Assembly: GCF_032842345.1 (NCBI RefSeq)
Contig: NZ_WBKO01000001.1
Coordinates: 1,488,001-1,552,000, forward strand
Source of the DNA: Methanoculleus caldifontis
GTDB lineage: Archaea; Halobacteriota; Methanomicrobia; Methanomicrobiales; Methanoculleaceae
Reading direction: 5' to 3'
DNA: 64,000 bases
Shown: piece after piece, positions 16,494 through 24,015 of the stretch
How positions within the stretch are numbered: the stretch's first letter is position 1
How the letters are laid out: each line of letters starts with the position of its first letter
Notes under the pieces: generated by a model
The model's input: only the letters and a program-made list of their open reading frames with translations
Database searches by the model: none
Told to the model about the DNA's origin: nothing
Translations under genes and position numbers: made by a program

Positions 16494-17060
16494 ATGGAAA
16501 AGAACGAGATTGGAAAGAACTTCTTCATCCCGATGCCGGTCGTGCTCGTCGGGACGCAGGTGAACGGAAAGGCGAACTTCATGGCCGTGGGCTGGTGCTC
16601 GCGGGCGAACGGCAACCCGCCGATGATCCTCTGCGGGATCGCAAACTCCCACCACACGCCTAAAGGAATCGCAGAGACGGAGACCTTCTCGGTGAACCTC
16701 CCGTCGTCGGCCCTGCTGGAGAAGACCGACTACTGCGGGATCGTCTCCGGTAACACGGTCGACAAGTCGGCCGTCTTCGACGTCTTCTACGGCACGCTCA
16801 AGACCGCACCGATGATCCGGGAGTGCCCGGTCAACCTCGAGTGCCGGCTCGTGCAGGCCGTCCCGCTCCCGACCCACACGGTCTTCATCGGCGAGATCGT
16901 CGGGGCGTATGCGGATGAGGGGGTGCTCCGGGACGGTAAACCGGACTATGCGGCTATCGATCCGCTCCTCCTGACCATGCCCGACAATCGCTACTCGAGG
17001 CTTGGAGAGCACGCCGGCGACGCCTGGAGCGCCGGCAAAAGCCTGGTGCAGAGGACCTGA
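16494..17060 (+). CDS. flavin reductase family protein (flavoredoxin-like)
   Basis: A 188-residue protein with the FMN-binding split barrel: FFIPMPVVLVGTQVNGKANFM, VGWCSRANGNPPMI, IANSHHTPKGI, ETFSVNLPS and a KSAVFDVF segment. This is the flavoredoxin/flavin reductase-like group of anaerobes, where the protein carries FMN and passes electrons between ferredoxin or NAD(P)H and acceptors. It is the first of four closely spaced genes (11, 9 and 28 bp gaps), all redox flavoproteins, facing the HxlR regulator. A TATA-like CTATCTATG lies about 45 nt ahead of the ATG. It should be cytoplasmic. Confidence 0.88.
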   Translation: MEKNEIGKNFFIPMPVVLVGTQVNGKANFMAVGWCSRANGNPPMILCGIANSHHTPKGIAETETFSVNLPSSALLEKTDYCGIVSGNTVDKSAVFDVFYGTLKTAPMIRECPVNLECRLVQAVPLPTHTVFIGEIVGAYADEGVLRDGKPDYAAIDPLLLTMPDNRYSRLGEHAGDAWSAGKSLVQRT

Positions 17061-17071
17061 AGGGGTACCGG

Positions 17072-17890
17072 ATGGAGACCATACTCGTAGACCCGGACCT
17101 CTGCACCCGTTGCGGGATCTGCTCGACCGTCTGCCCGTCCTCGATCATCGATTCGGCGGGTGAGGACACCCTTCCCGGAGTTCCGGGGGAGAAGGCCGGG
17201 ATGTGCATCGCCTGCGGCCACTGCGAGGCCTTCTGCCCGGCGCAGGCGCTCCTCCTGAACGTCAGGCCGGAGGAGAGGAAGTCTGTTCCGGCGGGCGCCG
17301 GGACCCTGTCGGCCGAAGACCTCGGCGTCTACCTCCAGAAGCGCCGCTCCGTGCGCCGCTACACGGGCGAGCCCGTCCCGCAGGAGACGATCCTCGCGGT
17401 CCTCGATATCGTCCGGTACGCGCCGTCGGGAGGGAACGGGCAGCCGGTAGAATGGCTCGTCGTCCACGACCCGGAGAAGGTCAGGAAGGTCGCCGCCCTG
17501 ACGGTCGGCTGGATGAAGACCCTTGTGGGGAGCAGCCACCCGATGAGCGGTTACGTGCCGGGGCTCATCCGTGCATGGGAGGCGGGGCACGACGTCGTCT
17601 GCCGCGGCGCCCCGCACCTCCTCGTCGCCCATATCCCGGAGGGAAACCCGGTCGCGTCCACGGACGCGATCATCGCTCTCGCGCACTTCGATATCGCCGC
17701 CCCGGCGTTCGGCATCGGCACCTGCTGGGCGGGGTTCGTCGCGATGGCGGCCGCGTCCTACGAGCCGCTCCAGCGGGAACTCGGCATCCCCGCCGGGCGT
17801 AAGAGCGCCTACGCGATGCTCTTTGGGAATCCACAGTATGCGGTTCATGGCATCCCCCGCCGAAAACCCCTGCAGGTGGCGTGGCGGTAA
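17072..17890 (+). CDS. ferredoxin-nitroreductase fusion
   Basis: A 272-residue protein. Residues 1-70 carry two [4Fe-4S] motifs: CTRCGICSTVCPS and CIACGHCEAFCPA. Residues 85-272 form a nitroreductase domain (KRRSVRRYTGEPVP, APSGGNGQPVEWLVV, GTCWAGF). The build is that of ferredoxin-fused nitroreductases of anaerobes, in which the cluster domain feeds electrons to the bound FMN. The acceptor is unknown. It starts 11 bp after the flavin reductase gene and ends 9 bp before a second nitroreductase, so it is surely co-transcribed with them. Confidence 0.92.
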   Translation: METILVDPDLCTRCGICSTVCPSSIIDSAGEDTLPGVPGEKAGMCIACGHCEAFCPAQALLLNVRPEERKSVPAGAGTLSAEDLGVYLQKRRSVRRYTGEPVPQETILAVLDIVRYAPSGGNGQPVEWLVVHDPEKVRKVAALTVGWMKTLVGSSHPMSGYVPGLIRAWEAGHDVVCRGAPHLLVAHIPEGNPVASTDAIIALAHFDIAAPAFGIGTCWAGFVAMAAASYEPLQRELGIPAGRKSAYAMLFGNPQYAVHGIPRRKPLQVAWR

Positions 17891-17899
17891 GGAGCGTGG

Positions 17900-18478
17900 A
17901 TGAATATGGATATATTCGACGCTATCCACCGGCGGCGTGCGGTTCGCCGGTATCTTCCCCGGCCGGTCGCGAGAGAGGATATCTACCGTATCCTCGACGC
18001 CGCGAATTGGGCTCCCTCGGCCATGAACCTCCAGCAGTGGGAGTTCCTGGTGGTGACGGGGAAGAAGATCCGTGAAATGGGAGAGAGCTTCCACGCGATC
18101 GTCGGAGGATATGCACGGGAAGGCGCCTCCCCGCCCGGCGGCGAGGAGTTCCTCCGGTTTGCCCGGACCTACGGGGGTGCACCGGCGGTGATCGTCGTCC
18201 TGACCGATGCGGCCGACGCCCCGAACATGCAGAGGGCGAACCTCGAGAGCGCGAGCGCCGCGATGGAGAACCTGCTCCTCGCCGCGACCGCGCTCGGCCT
18301 CGGCACCTGCTGGATGACCGGGCCGCTCCAGGACGAGCGGTCGCTGCGCACTATCCTCGATATCCCCGCTGAAAAGGAGATCGTGGCCGTCACGCCGCTG
18401 GGGTACCCCGACGAGGCGCCCCCGCCTAGGCCGCGCCACGACCCGGACCTCGGGCGGAAGGTGCGGTGGGTGGAGTGA
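17900..18478 (+). CDS. nitroreductase family protein
   Basis: A 192-residue FMN-dependent oxidoreductase: IFDAIHRRRAVRRYLPRPV, ANWAPSAMNLQQWEFLVV, SAAMENLLLAATALGLGTCWM and VAVTPLGYPDE. Length and motifs are those of a stand-alone nitroreductase that works as a dimer with FMN at the interface. It may start at the Met at 17906 (MDIFDAI) rather than 17900. Two paralogous nitroreductases in one operon suggest different substrates or a heterodimer. It follows the ferredoxin-nitroreductase fusion by 9 bp. Confidence 0.9.
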   Translation: MNMDIFDAIHRRRAVRRYLPRPVAREDIYRILDAANWAPSAMNLQQWEFLVVTGKKIREMGESFHAIVGGYAREGASPPGGEEFLRFARTYGGAPAVIVVLTDAADAPNMQRANLESASAAMENLLLAATALGLGTCWMTGPLQDERSLRTILDIPAEKEIVAVTPLGYPDEAPPPRPRHDPDLGRKVRWVE

Positions 18479-18506
18479 CGTCCGGTCAGGACAGGAGTAG
18501 GATGAT

Positions 18507-19154
18507 ATGACGACGGTCATTGGCATCAATGGAAGCCCACGGAAGACGTGGAACACGGCAACGCTGCTTGGACATGCGCTCAAAGGCGCCGCGTCGTCGG
18601 GGGCGGAGACGGAACTCGTCCACCTCTACGACCTCGACTTTAAGGGGTGCACGAGTTGCTTTGCCTGCAAGATGAAAGGTGGAAAGAGTTACGGGAGGTG
18701 CGCCGTGTGCGACGATCTGGCGCCTGTCCTCGACCGGATTGGCGGAGCGGATGGGCTCATCCTCGGTTCGCCGATCTACTTCGGCACCGTTAGCGGAGAG
18801 ATGCGATCCTTCATGGAGCGACTGCTCTTCCCCTACCTGATCTACACGCGGCCGCCGCGGTCGCTCTTTCATGGGAGGGGCCGTGCCGCGTTTATCTATA
18901 CGATGAACGCCCCTGAAGCGGTTGCGAGGGAGAACTACGCGGCACACATCCGGGAGAACAGGTCCGCGCTCGAGAGGCTGTTCGGCCGGACAGAATCGCT
19001 CTGCTCGTTCGAGACGCTCCAGTTCGAGGACTATGATATGGTGGATTCCGGCTATTTCGACCCGGAGGAGCGGCGGGAACGGTACAGGACAGTCTTTCCG
19101 GAGGACTGCAGGCGGGCTTTCGAGCTGGGCGTCCGGCTGGCCGGAGGCTGTTGA
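18507..19154 (+). CDS. iron-sulfur flavoprotein, NADPH-dependent FMN reductase fold
   Basis: A 215-residue flavodoxin-fold protein. The FMN phosphate loop is GINGSPRKTWNTATLL. A compact Cys cluster CTSCFACK followed by CAVCDD near residue 50 matches the [4Fe-4S] site of the methanogen iron-sulfur flavoprotein (Isf) family. GSPIYFGTVSGEMRSF is the second flavin-binding loop. Isf proteins accept electrons from ferredoxin and reduce oxygen species or other acceptors. It ends the four-gene redox operon (28 bp after the nitroreductase) and is convergent with a phosphoesterase gene 4 bp away. Confidence 0.9.
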   Translation: MTTVIGINGSPRKTWNTATLLGHALKGAASSGAETELVHLYDLDFKGCTSCFACKMKGGKSYGRCAVCDDLAPVLDRIGGADGLILGSPIYFGTVSGEMRSFMERLLFPYLIYTRPPRSLFHGRGRAAFIYTMNAPEAVARENYAAHIRENRSALERLFGRTESLCSFETLQFEDYDMVDSGYFDPEERRERYRTVFPEDCRRAFELGVRLAGGC

Positions 19155-19158
19155 GGGA

Positions 19159-20034
19159 CTACCGTGCGGGACGGGTCCTCTTCCCACGACTGCCGAGGTA
19201 CCGCTCGATGTGCGTCTTTCTGATCCCCATCGCGAGCAGGCGCAAAAAGACCTCCTCGCGGCCGAGGGTCGCAAGTTCCTCTTTCGCCCGCCGTAGCGCC
19301 TCGACTTCGTCGGGATAAGGGAGCGGGCCCGTCCCCTCCGTCAGGTCGCGGAGGAGCGCCGGGTCGCACCCGGTCGCGGCGATCCCCTCCCCCGGGCGCA
19401 TGGTGATCCGGCATGCCCCGGCAGCGTATTCGATCCGCCGCCACCCGTCCTCCCACTCGATCGTCACGTAGGAGGCCGGGGAGCAATCGAGGGCGACGTA
19501 GGCTTTCCCGGCGATCTCTGAGACCAGCATACCATAGTGGCCGGTGACGACACACGCCGCGGGGAGGTCAAAGAGCCAGACCCGGTCGGCGAGAGGTGCG
19601 TGGGCCACCACAATATCGGCCTCCTCACGGGCCGACCCGGCCATCCTCTTCTCCCGCCTGGTCGGAACGCCGAGGAAACATATGCCGCAGACGGTCTCCC
19701 TCTTCCCCGAGATCTCGTGGATGCGGGGGCTCGCCTCCGCCGCCTCCCGGACCCGGCCGTAGGTGCCCATCGTGTCGTCGTTATTCCCCTCGACGACGAC
19801 GCAGTGCCTCCCCGCCGCCGCGATCTCGCGGAGGAGGCCGAGGAAGAGCTCCGTTTCGTCGAGCCCGGAGCGCGAGCACCGGTCGTAGGCACCATCCCCG
19901 GCGAAAACTATGACCTCCGGGTCAGTCTCCTCGATAAGGCGGAGGAACGAGTCCCGGTCGACCTTCCGGCCGCCGGGCGCGCCCCGCTCCTTCGTCCCCC
20001 AGGAGAGATCGCTGAACGCGAGTATCCTCGTCAT
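19159..20034 (-). CDS. metallophosphoesterase
   Basis: A 291-residue calcineurin-like phosphoesterase. FSDLSWG is a variant of the metal-binding DxHG motif, with Ser-Asp-Leu-Ser in place of the usual SDxH. FAGDGAYDR is the GD motif, VVEGNNDD the GNxD motif, VAHAPLADRV the GHxH-like motif and VVTGHYG the last. Missing the first His, it may bind metals differently. The C-terminal 60 residues (EALRRAKEELATLGREEVFLRLLAMGIRK) form an added helical, perhaps DNA/RNA-contacting part not found in plain phosphodiesterases. The substrate is unknown. It is convergent with the redox operon (4 bp gap). Confidence 0.75.
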   Translation of the reverse strand: MTRILAFSDLSWGTKERGAPGGRKVDRDSFLRLIEETDPEVIVFAGDGAYDRCSRSGLDETELFLGLLREIAAAGRHCVVVEGNNDDTMGTYGRVREAAEASPRIHEISGKRETVCGICFLGVPTRREKRMAGSAREEADIVVAHAPLADRVWLFDLPAACVVTGHYGMLVSEIAGKAYVALDCSPASYVTIEWEDGWRRIEYAAGACRITMRPGEGIAATGCDPALLRDLTEGTGPLPYPDEVEALRRAKEELATLGREEVFLRLLAMGIRKTHIERYLGSRGKRTRPAR

Positions 20035-20418
20035 GGGCCGGGGTTGGGCACCCGGGGGTGATAGGTCTCGCGGTCGGATCGGGTATGGTTATTCTGTCCT
20101 CGTGATTACCGGATCTTCGTGAACTGCCCGTGCGGACAACGGCCCAGGGATCTCTGGCACGGAGAAGGAGCAGTTCTTCCAGCGCAAATGCATGAAGAAG
20201 ACCTGAATCGACCTATCCTTTGTCGGAGAACCCCTCTCGATGGCCGGGATGGCGATCGCGGAAACGAGAGAGCCCGGGAACCGGGCACAGTTCGAGAGTC
20301 GTGTGCCTCCGGGAGAGATGGGAATACGTGACCGGTCCTGCCCCACTGCGCCGGGAAGGGTAGCCGGGACCCCATCGCACCCGCCGCCCCTGTTCCGGGC
20401 GGAGACGATCCCCTCTCT
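20035..20418. other. intergenic region, no gene seen
   Basis: This 384-bp gap lies between the phosphoesterase start and the receiver gene end. No convincing reading frame with codon structure is present. The only notable element is the 14-mer CGCAAATGCATGAA at 20183-20196, found again at 23933-23946. The phosphoesterase promoter should lie at the left end, but no clear TATA box was recognised. Confidence 0.5.
20183..20196. repeat. 14-mer CGCAAATGCATGAA, copy 1
   Basis: This sequence is identical to 23933-23946. Both copies lie in intergenic DNA, about 150 and 200 bp upstream of minus-strand genes (phosphoesterase and MCP). The core contains the palindrome ATGCAT. Function is unknown and chance is not excluded. 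Confidence 0.35.
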
Positions 20419-20811
20419 CTACAGATGTCCGGCTGTGCTGCGCCGGACCTGCGCCCGGATCTCGGCAAGAAGGCCCTGGTAAAGCGGAATCGGCATCCCC
20501 CCGATATGGACCAGCGCATCGGCCCCGGCGGCGGACGCTTCCTCCCCGATCTCGTGACGGTCCCAGACCGAGAAGACGATGACCGGCAGCCTCTCCCACC
20601 TGCTCCGGATCCCGGCGATGAACGCCGCACCGTCTACGTCCGGCAGGAAGTAATCCGTCACGACGGCATCGAACGCCTGTGCTTTCAGGAGGGCGAGGGC
20701 CTCCCCTGCCCGTCCGGCGGTCGTGACGGCCGCTCCGCCCGATCGCTCCAGGTAAATCTTCGCAAGCATCTGGTGTGCGGGGTCGCCGTTGATGAAGAGA
20801 ATCGATATCAT
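20419..20811 (-). CDS. response-regulator receiver domain protein
   Basis: A 130-residue single-domain receiver starting MISILFINGDP. The phospho-accepting Asp is in VVTDYFLPDVDG near residue 53, and the switch Ser in VFSVWDRHE. The usual acidic pair at the N-terminus is reduced to NGD, and the conserved Lys that follows the fifth strand is missing (GADALVHIGG instead of a KP-containing loop). The protein may therefore be phosphorylated poorly or work as a phosphate-independent switch. It lies 17 bp downstream of cheW and shares its strand, forming a unit MCP-CheW-receiver that looks like a stripped chemosensory cluster. No output domain is attached. Confidence 0.82.
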   Translation of the reverse strand: MISILFINGDPAHQMLAKIYLERSGGAAVTTAGRAGEALALLKAQAFDAVVTDYFLPDVDGAAFIAGIRSRWERLPVIVFSVWDRHEIGEEASAAGADALVHIGGMPIPLYQGLLAEIRAQVRRSTAGHL

Positions 20812-20828
20812 GGACGTGTTCAAGCGGT

Positions 20829-21308
20829 TCAGGTGTTCATCACCTGCTCCTGCAGGAGCCGCCGGACGTCGAGCCATACGGTAAGATTGTTCCGGTCGGC
20901 GTTTCTGTCGTCGGCCTCGGCCTCGGCGCCCTGCTTGATGATGCCTTTGATGTAGCCGGATGCCGAGACGGCGCTGTCCATTGTGTCGACGTCCTGCCCG
21001 GCCACCTGGCGGACGCTGCTGACGTCGTCGACGATGATCCCGACGTTCGACCCCCCGGCGGCCTCCGGGACAAGAACGATGATCTTTCTGTTCGCGATGA
21101 CCTCGCCGTCGGCGAGGCCGAGGAGGATATTTAAGTTGATGATGTTTGTGATCTCGCCCCGGAGATTGATGATCCCCTGGATATACGCGGGCGAGCGGGG
21201 GAGAGGAGTGATCGGGATCATCTCCACGATCTCCCGGGCAAGCTGGATGTCCAGCGCGTAGTGCCCGCTTCCGAGCCGGAACTCCACCACATCGGTGATC
21301 TCTGTCAT
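20829..21308 (-). CDS. cheW: CheW-type adaptor
   Basis: A 159-residue CheW fold: VEFRLGSGHYALDIQLAREI, TPLPRSPAYIQGIINLRGEI, NIILLGLADGEVIANRKIIVL and VGIIVDDVSSV. The NLRGE stretch is the diagnostic receptor/kinase-contact loop. CheW couples methyl-accepting proteins to the CheA kinase in signalling arrays. It lies 16 bp after the MCP gene and before a receiver gene, so the three are co-transcribed. No CheA, CheB or CheR is present in the window, so it probably plugs this MCP into a distant CheA. Confidence 0.92.
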   Translation of the reverse strand: MTEITDVVEFRLGSGHYALDIQLAREIVEMIPITPLPRSPAYIQGIINLRGEITNIINLNILLGLADGEVIANRKIIVLVPEAAGGSNVGIIVDDVSSVRQVAGQDVDTMDSAVSASGYIKGIIKQGAEAEADDRNADRNNLTVWLDVRRLLQEQVMNT

Positions 21309-21324
21309 CCGTTCCCCTCCTCGC

Positions 21325-23733
21325 TCAGACCCGGAACCGCTGCATCTTCGTGCTGAGGTCCCCGACCATCTGGCTGATCTCGTGGGCGGCGCTCCCGATC
21401 TCCTCGGTCGAGGCGCTCGCCTCCTCTGCGAGGGCCGCGAGGTCGTCCATCTGCTCCTGGGTATCCTTGGTCAGCAGCGTGCCTTCCGCCATCCCCTGGA
21501 CGACGCTGTTCGTGGCGTTCGCCTGGTCCTCGGTGGCGCGGGCGATCTCGCCGAGGCCGTGGGCGACCACCTCGGCCTCGCTGATGATGGTGTTGAGCGC
21601 CTCGATCGTCTTGTTCACGCTCGACACCCCCGTCTCTATCTCACTGTGCGCCGATTTGATCGCGGCCGCGGTCTTCTGGCTGCTCGTCTGGATGCCGTCG
21701 ATCACCTGCTCGATGTGCCGGGTCGCGCTCTTCGCCTCCCCGGCGAGGTTCCGGACCTCCCCGGCGACCACCGCAAACCCGCGCCCGTGCTCTCCTGCCC
21801 GGGCGGCCTCGATCGCGGCGTTCAGGGCGAGAAGGTTGACCTGGTTCGCGATATCGGTGATGAGCTTGACGATGTTGTTGATCTCGCGCATCTGAGCGTT
21901 CAGGCCCTCGATCTCCTCGACGCTCTGCTTTGCGATCCCCTCGACGATCTGCATCTTCTTTGAGGCCTCGTCGCCGAGATCCTGCGCCTGGTGGCCCTGC
22001 CGGGCCGCGTTCCGGGCCCGTTCGAGGACGTTCTGCGAGGTGCTCGCGATCTCCTCGTTCGAGGCCGAGAGGTCGGCCATCTGCCGGTCGACGGCCTCGA
22101 TCCGGGCAAGCACCTGCTTGGCAAGATCGGCGCACCGCTGGCTGGTGCTCGAGACCTGCTCGGCCGCCTTCGCGATCTCCTCCGACCCTTTGCCAGTCTC
22201 CGCGGTCCCTTCCTCGACCTGGACGATCGCCCGGTTGATCTCCTTGATTGCCGCTGCGATGGTGCCTATGGCACTGTTGAAGTCGCCCTTCACCTTCGCC
22301 AGCGGGTCGTCCTCTCCGATTGCCACGACCCGGGTCAGGTCGCCCTTCGCGACCGCAGCAAGGGCCATGGCAAGGTCCTGCACGCTCCTGTCGAGGGACT
22401 TGGCCTTCTCCTGCGCCTCGTCCATCAGGATCTGTACCTGGCGCTCCTTCTCCCTGACCTCCGTCAGGTCGACGACGTACTCGACAGCCCCGACCACGCT
22501 GCCCTTCTCGTCGAAGAGCGGGGTTCCGTCGTACATGATCGGGATCTCTTTCCCCGATGGCCGGGCGACGGCCTCGCCGCGCTCCATCCGCCGCGACTGC
22601 ATCGCGCGGGCACACCGGCACTCCGGGGTCCGGCAGTGGTCGGTCTTGAAGATATCGTAGCACTTCATCCCGACGACATCGGCCGGTTTTCTGTCGATCA
22701 GGGCGGCTCCGGCCTTGTTGATCATCTGCACCGTGAAGTCGCGGTCGATCTTCATCACCGGGACCGTCTCAAGAGCGTCGAGCACCTCTCCGGTGTCCTT
22801 CATCACCTGCAGGACTTCCCCTTCTTTCTTCCGCTGCTCGGTGACGTCGACATAGATGTAGAACGCCATCTCGACGCTGCCCGCTTCGTCGAAGATCGGG
22901 ATGCCGTGAAGTTGGAGAGTCTTTTTCGTCCCATCGGTGAGTGTGACCGAGAACTCGTTGGACATTCTGCGCTGTTCGTCGAAGGTGGCGTAGAACCCGT
23001 CGCCGCTGAGGATCTCGGGCTTAAAGTCGGAGAGATTCTTATTCAGGAGTTCGTCGCGGGTTCCGTGCCAGACCGCCTCATACGCCCTGTTGATCTCGAT
23101 CCTGTGGCGGTCCCGGTTCAGGATAGCAATGGCAAGGGGGTTGTCCCGGATCATCGTGTCCATCCGGGCCTGCGCCTTCCCGGTCTCCTCCATTCTGTCG
23201 TGCAGTTCCGTCCAGTCGTTCCAGACGTAGAAGGCCATCTCGATCTCGCCCTTCTCGTCGAGGATCGGGATGGCGTTCAGGGCCAGGTACTTCTTGACGC
23301 CGTCGGGCCACTTCGCGAGCACGTTCGTCCTCGCCCGCTTCTTCGTCTCGTAGCAGGCGTAGAAGTGCTCGCCGTCGAGGACGGTGATGTCGTAGTCGTA
23401 GAGTTTCTTCGCGAGGGTCTCCTCGCGGGTGCCCCGCCACATCCGGGCATACTCGTCGTTGATCTCGATCCGGCTCCTGTCGGCCCGAAGCACCGCAATG
23501 GCAAGCGGGTTGTCGCGGATCATCTGCGTAAACTGTCTCTTGAGCGCAGCGGCCTCGGCCTGTACGGCTGCAGATTCCTCGAACTGTCTTCTGAACCGCT
23601 CGATCGTTGCGTTGATCATCTCCGCCAGGGGGCGCATCCCGGGGTCTACCTGCTCTTCGTCAATCCGGGCGTTCAGGTCTCCGTTCCGGAGCCTCGTGAG
23701 GGTATCGAGTATCTCTCCTTCACTCATGTACAT
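21325..23733 (-). CDS. soluble multi-PAS methyl-accepting chemotaxis protein
   Basis: An 802-residue protein starting MYMSEGEIL (an inner Met at 23727 is as likely). It has no transmembrane helix. A HAMP-like start (LRNGDLNARI) is followed by two similar PAS domains (RDNPLAIAVL and RDNPLAIAIL), a third PAS with the Cys-rich stretch KCYDIFKTDHCRTPECRC, a HAMP-like GDLTRVV segment, then a long signalling hairpin with the invariant tip VNLLALNAAIEAARAGEHGRGFAVVA split around it. It should be a cytoplasmic sensor, perhaps of redox state or a bound cofactor, working through the CheW encoded next. Length is large for a soluble MCP because of the PAS array. Confidence 0.92.
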   Translation of the reverse strand: MYMSEGEILDTLTRLRNGDLNARIDEEQVDPGMRPLAEMINATIERFRRQFEESAAVQAEAAALKRQFTQMIRDNPLAIAVLRADRSRIEINDEYARMWRGTREETLAKKLYDYDITVLDGEHFYACYETKKRARTNVLAKWPDGVKKYLALNAIPILDEKGEIEMAFYVWNDWTELHDRMEETGKAQARMDTMIRDNPLAIAILNRDRHRIEINRAYEAVWHGTRDELLNKNLSDFKPEILSGDGFYATFDEQRRMSNEFSVTLTDGTKKTLQLHGIPIFDEAGSVEMAFYIYVDVTEQRKKEGEVLQVMKDTGEVLDALETVPVMKIDRDFTVQMINKAGAALIDRKPADVVGMKCYDIFKTDHCRTPECRCARAMQSRRMERGEAVARPSGKEIPIMYDGTPLFDEKGSVVGAVEYVVDLTEVREKERQVQILMDEAQEKAKSLDRSVQDLAMALAAVAKGDLTRVVAIGEDDPLAKVKGDFNSAIGTIAAAIKEINRAIVQVEEGTAETGKGSEEIAKAAEQVSSTSQRCADLAKQVLARIEAVDRQMADLSASNEEIASTSQNVLERARNAARQGHQAQDLGDEASKKMQIVEGIAKQSVEEIEGLNAQMREINNIVKLITDIANQVNLLALNAAIEAARAGEHGRGFAVVAGEVRNLAGEAKSATRHIEQVIDGIQTSSQKTAAAIKSAHSEIETGVSSVNKTIEALNTIISEAEVVAHGLGEIARATEDQANATNSVVQGMAEGTLLTKDTQEQMDDLAALAEEASASTEEIGSAAHEISQMVGDLSTKMQRFRV

Positions 23734-23932
23734 CAGTCCGTTTGAGTGGAATCCGCAGGGGAAACTGCAATGAACAGCGTGGAGGTTGCACTCCGGCTCT
23801 CCGCCGGCGATAGAGGCCGGACGGAGCATCTGCTCTCCAGAGCGAGGCCAGAAGGTACAACAGGTTTGTCGGTTCCGGCGTTCGCGGATCCCTGTTCCGA
23901 ACGCCCGGATGTCCCTTACGTTCTATTTGTTC

Positions 23933-23946
23933 CGCAAATGCATGAA
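23933..23946. repeat. 14-mer CGCAAATGCATGAA, copy 2
   Basis: Identical to 20183-20196; it lies in the 282-bp gap between the MCP start and the end of the HTH-PAS gene. The rest of that gap shows no gene. Confidence 0.35.
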
Positions 23947-24015
23947 TAGTGGCAACGCGGCGGTGCGCACCGGAGCTGCTGTGCGCCGTTGCATGGCGCC
24001 GTGGTGCCGGAGTTC

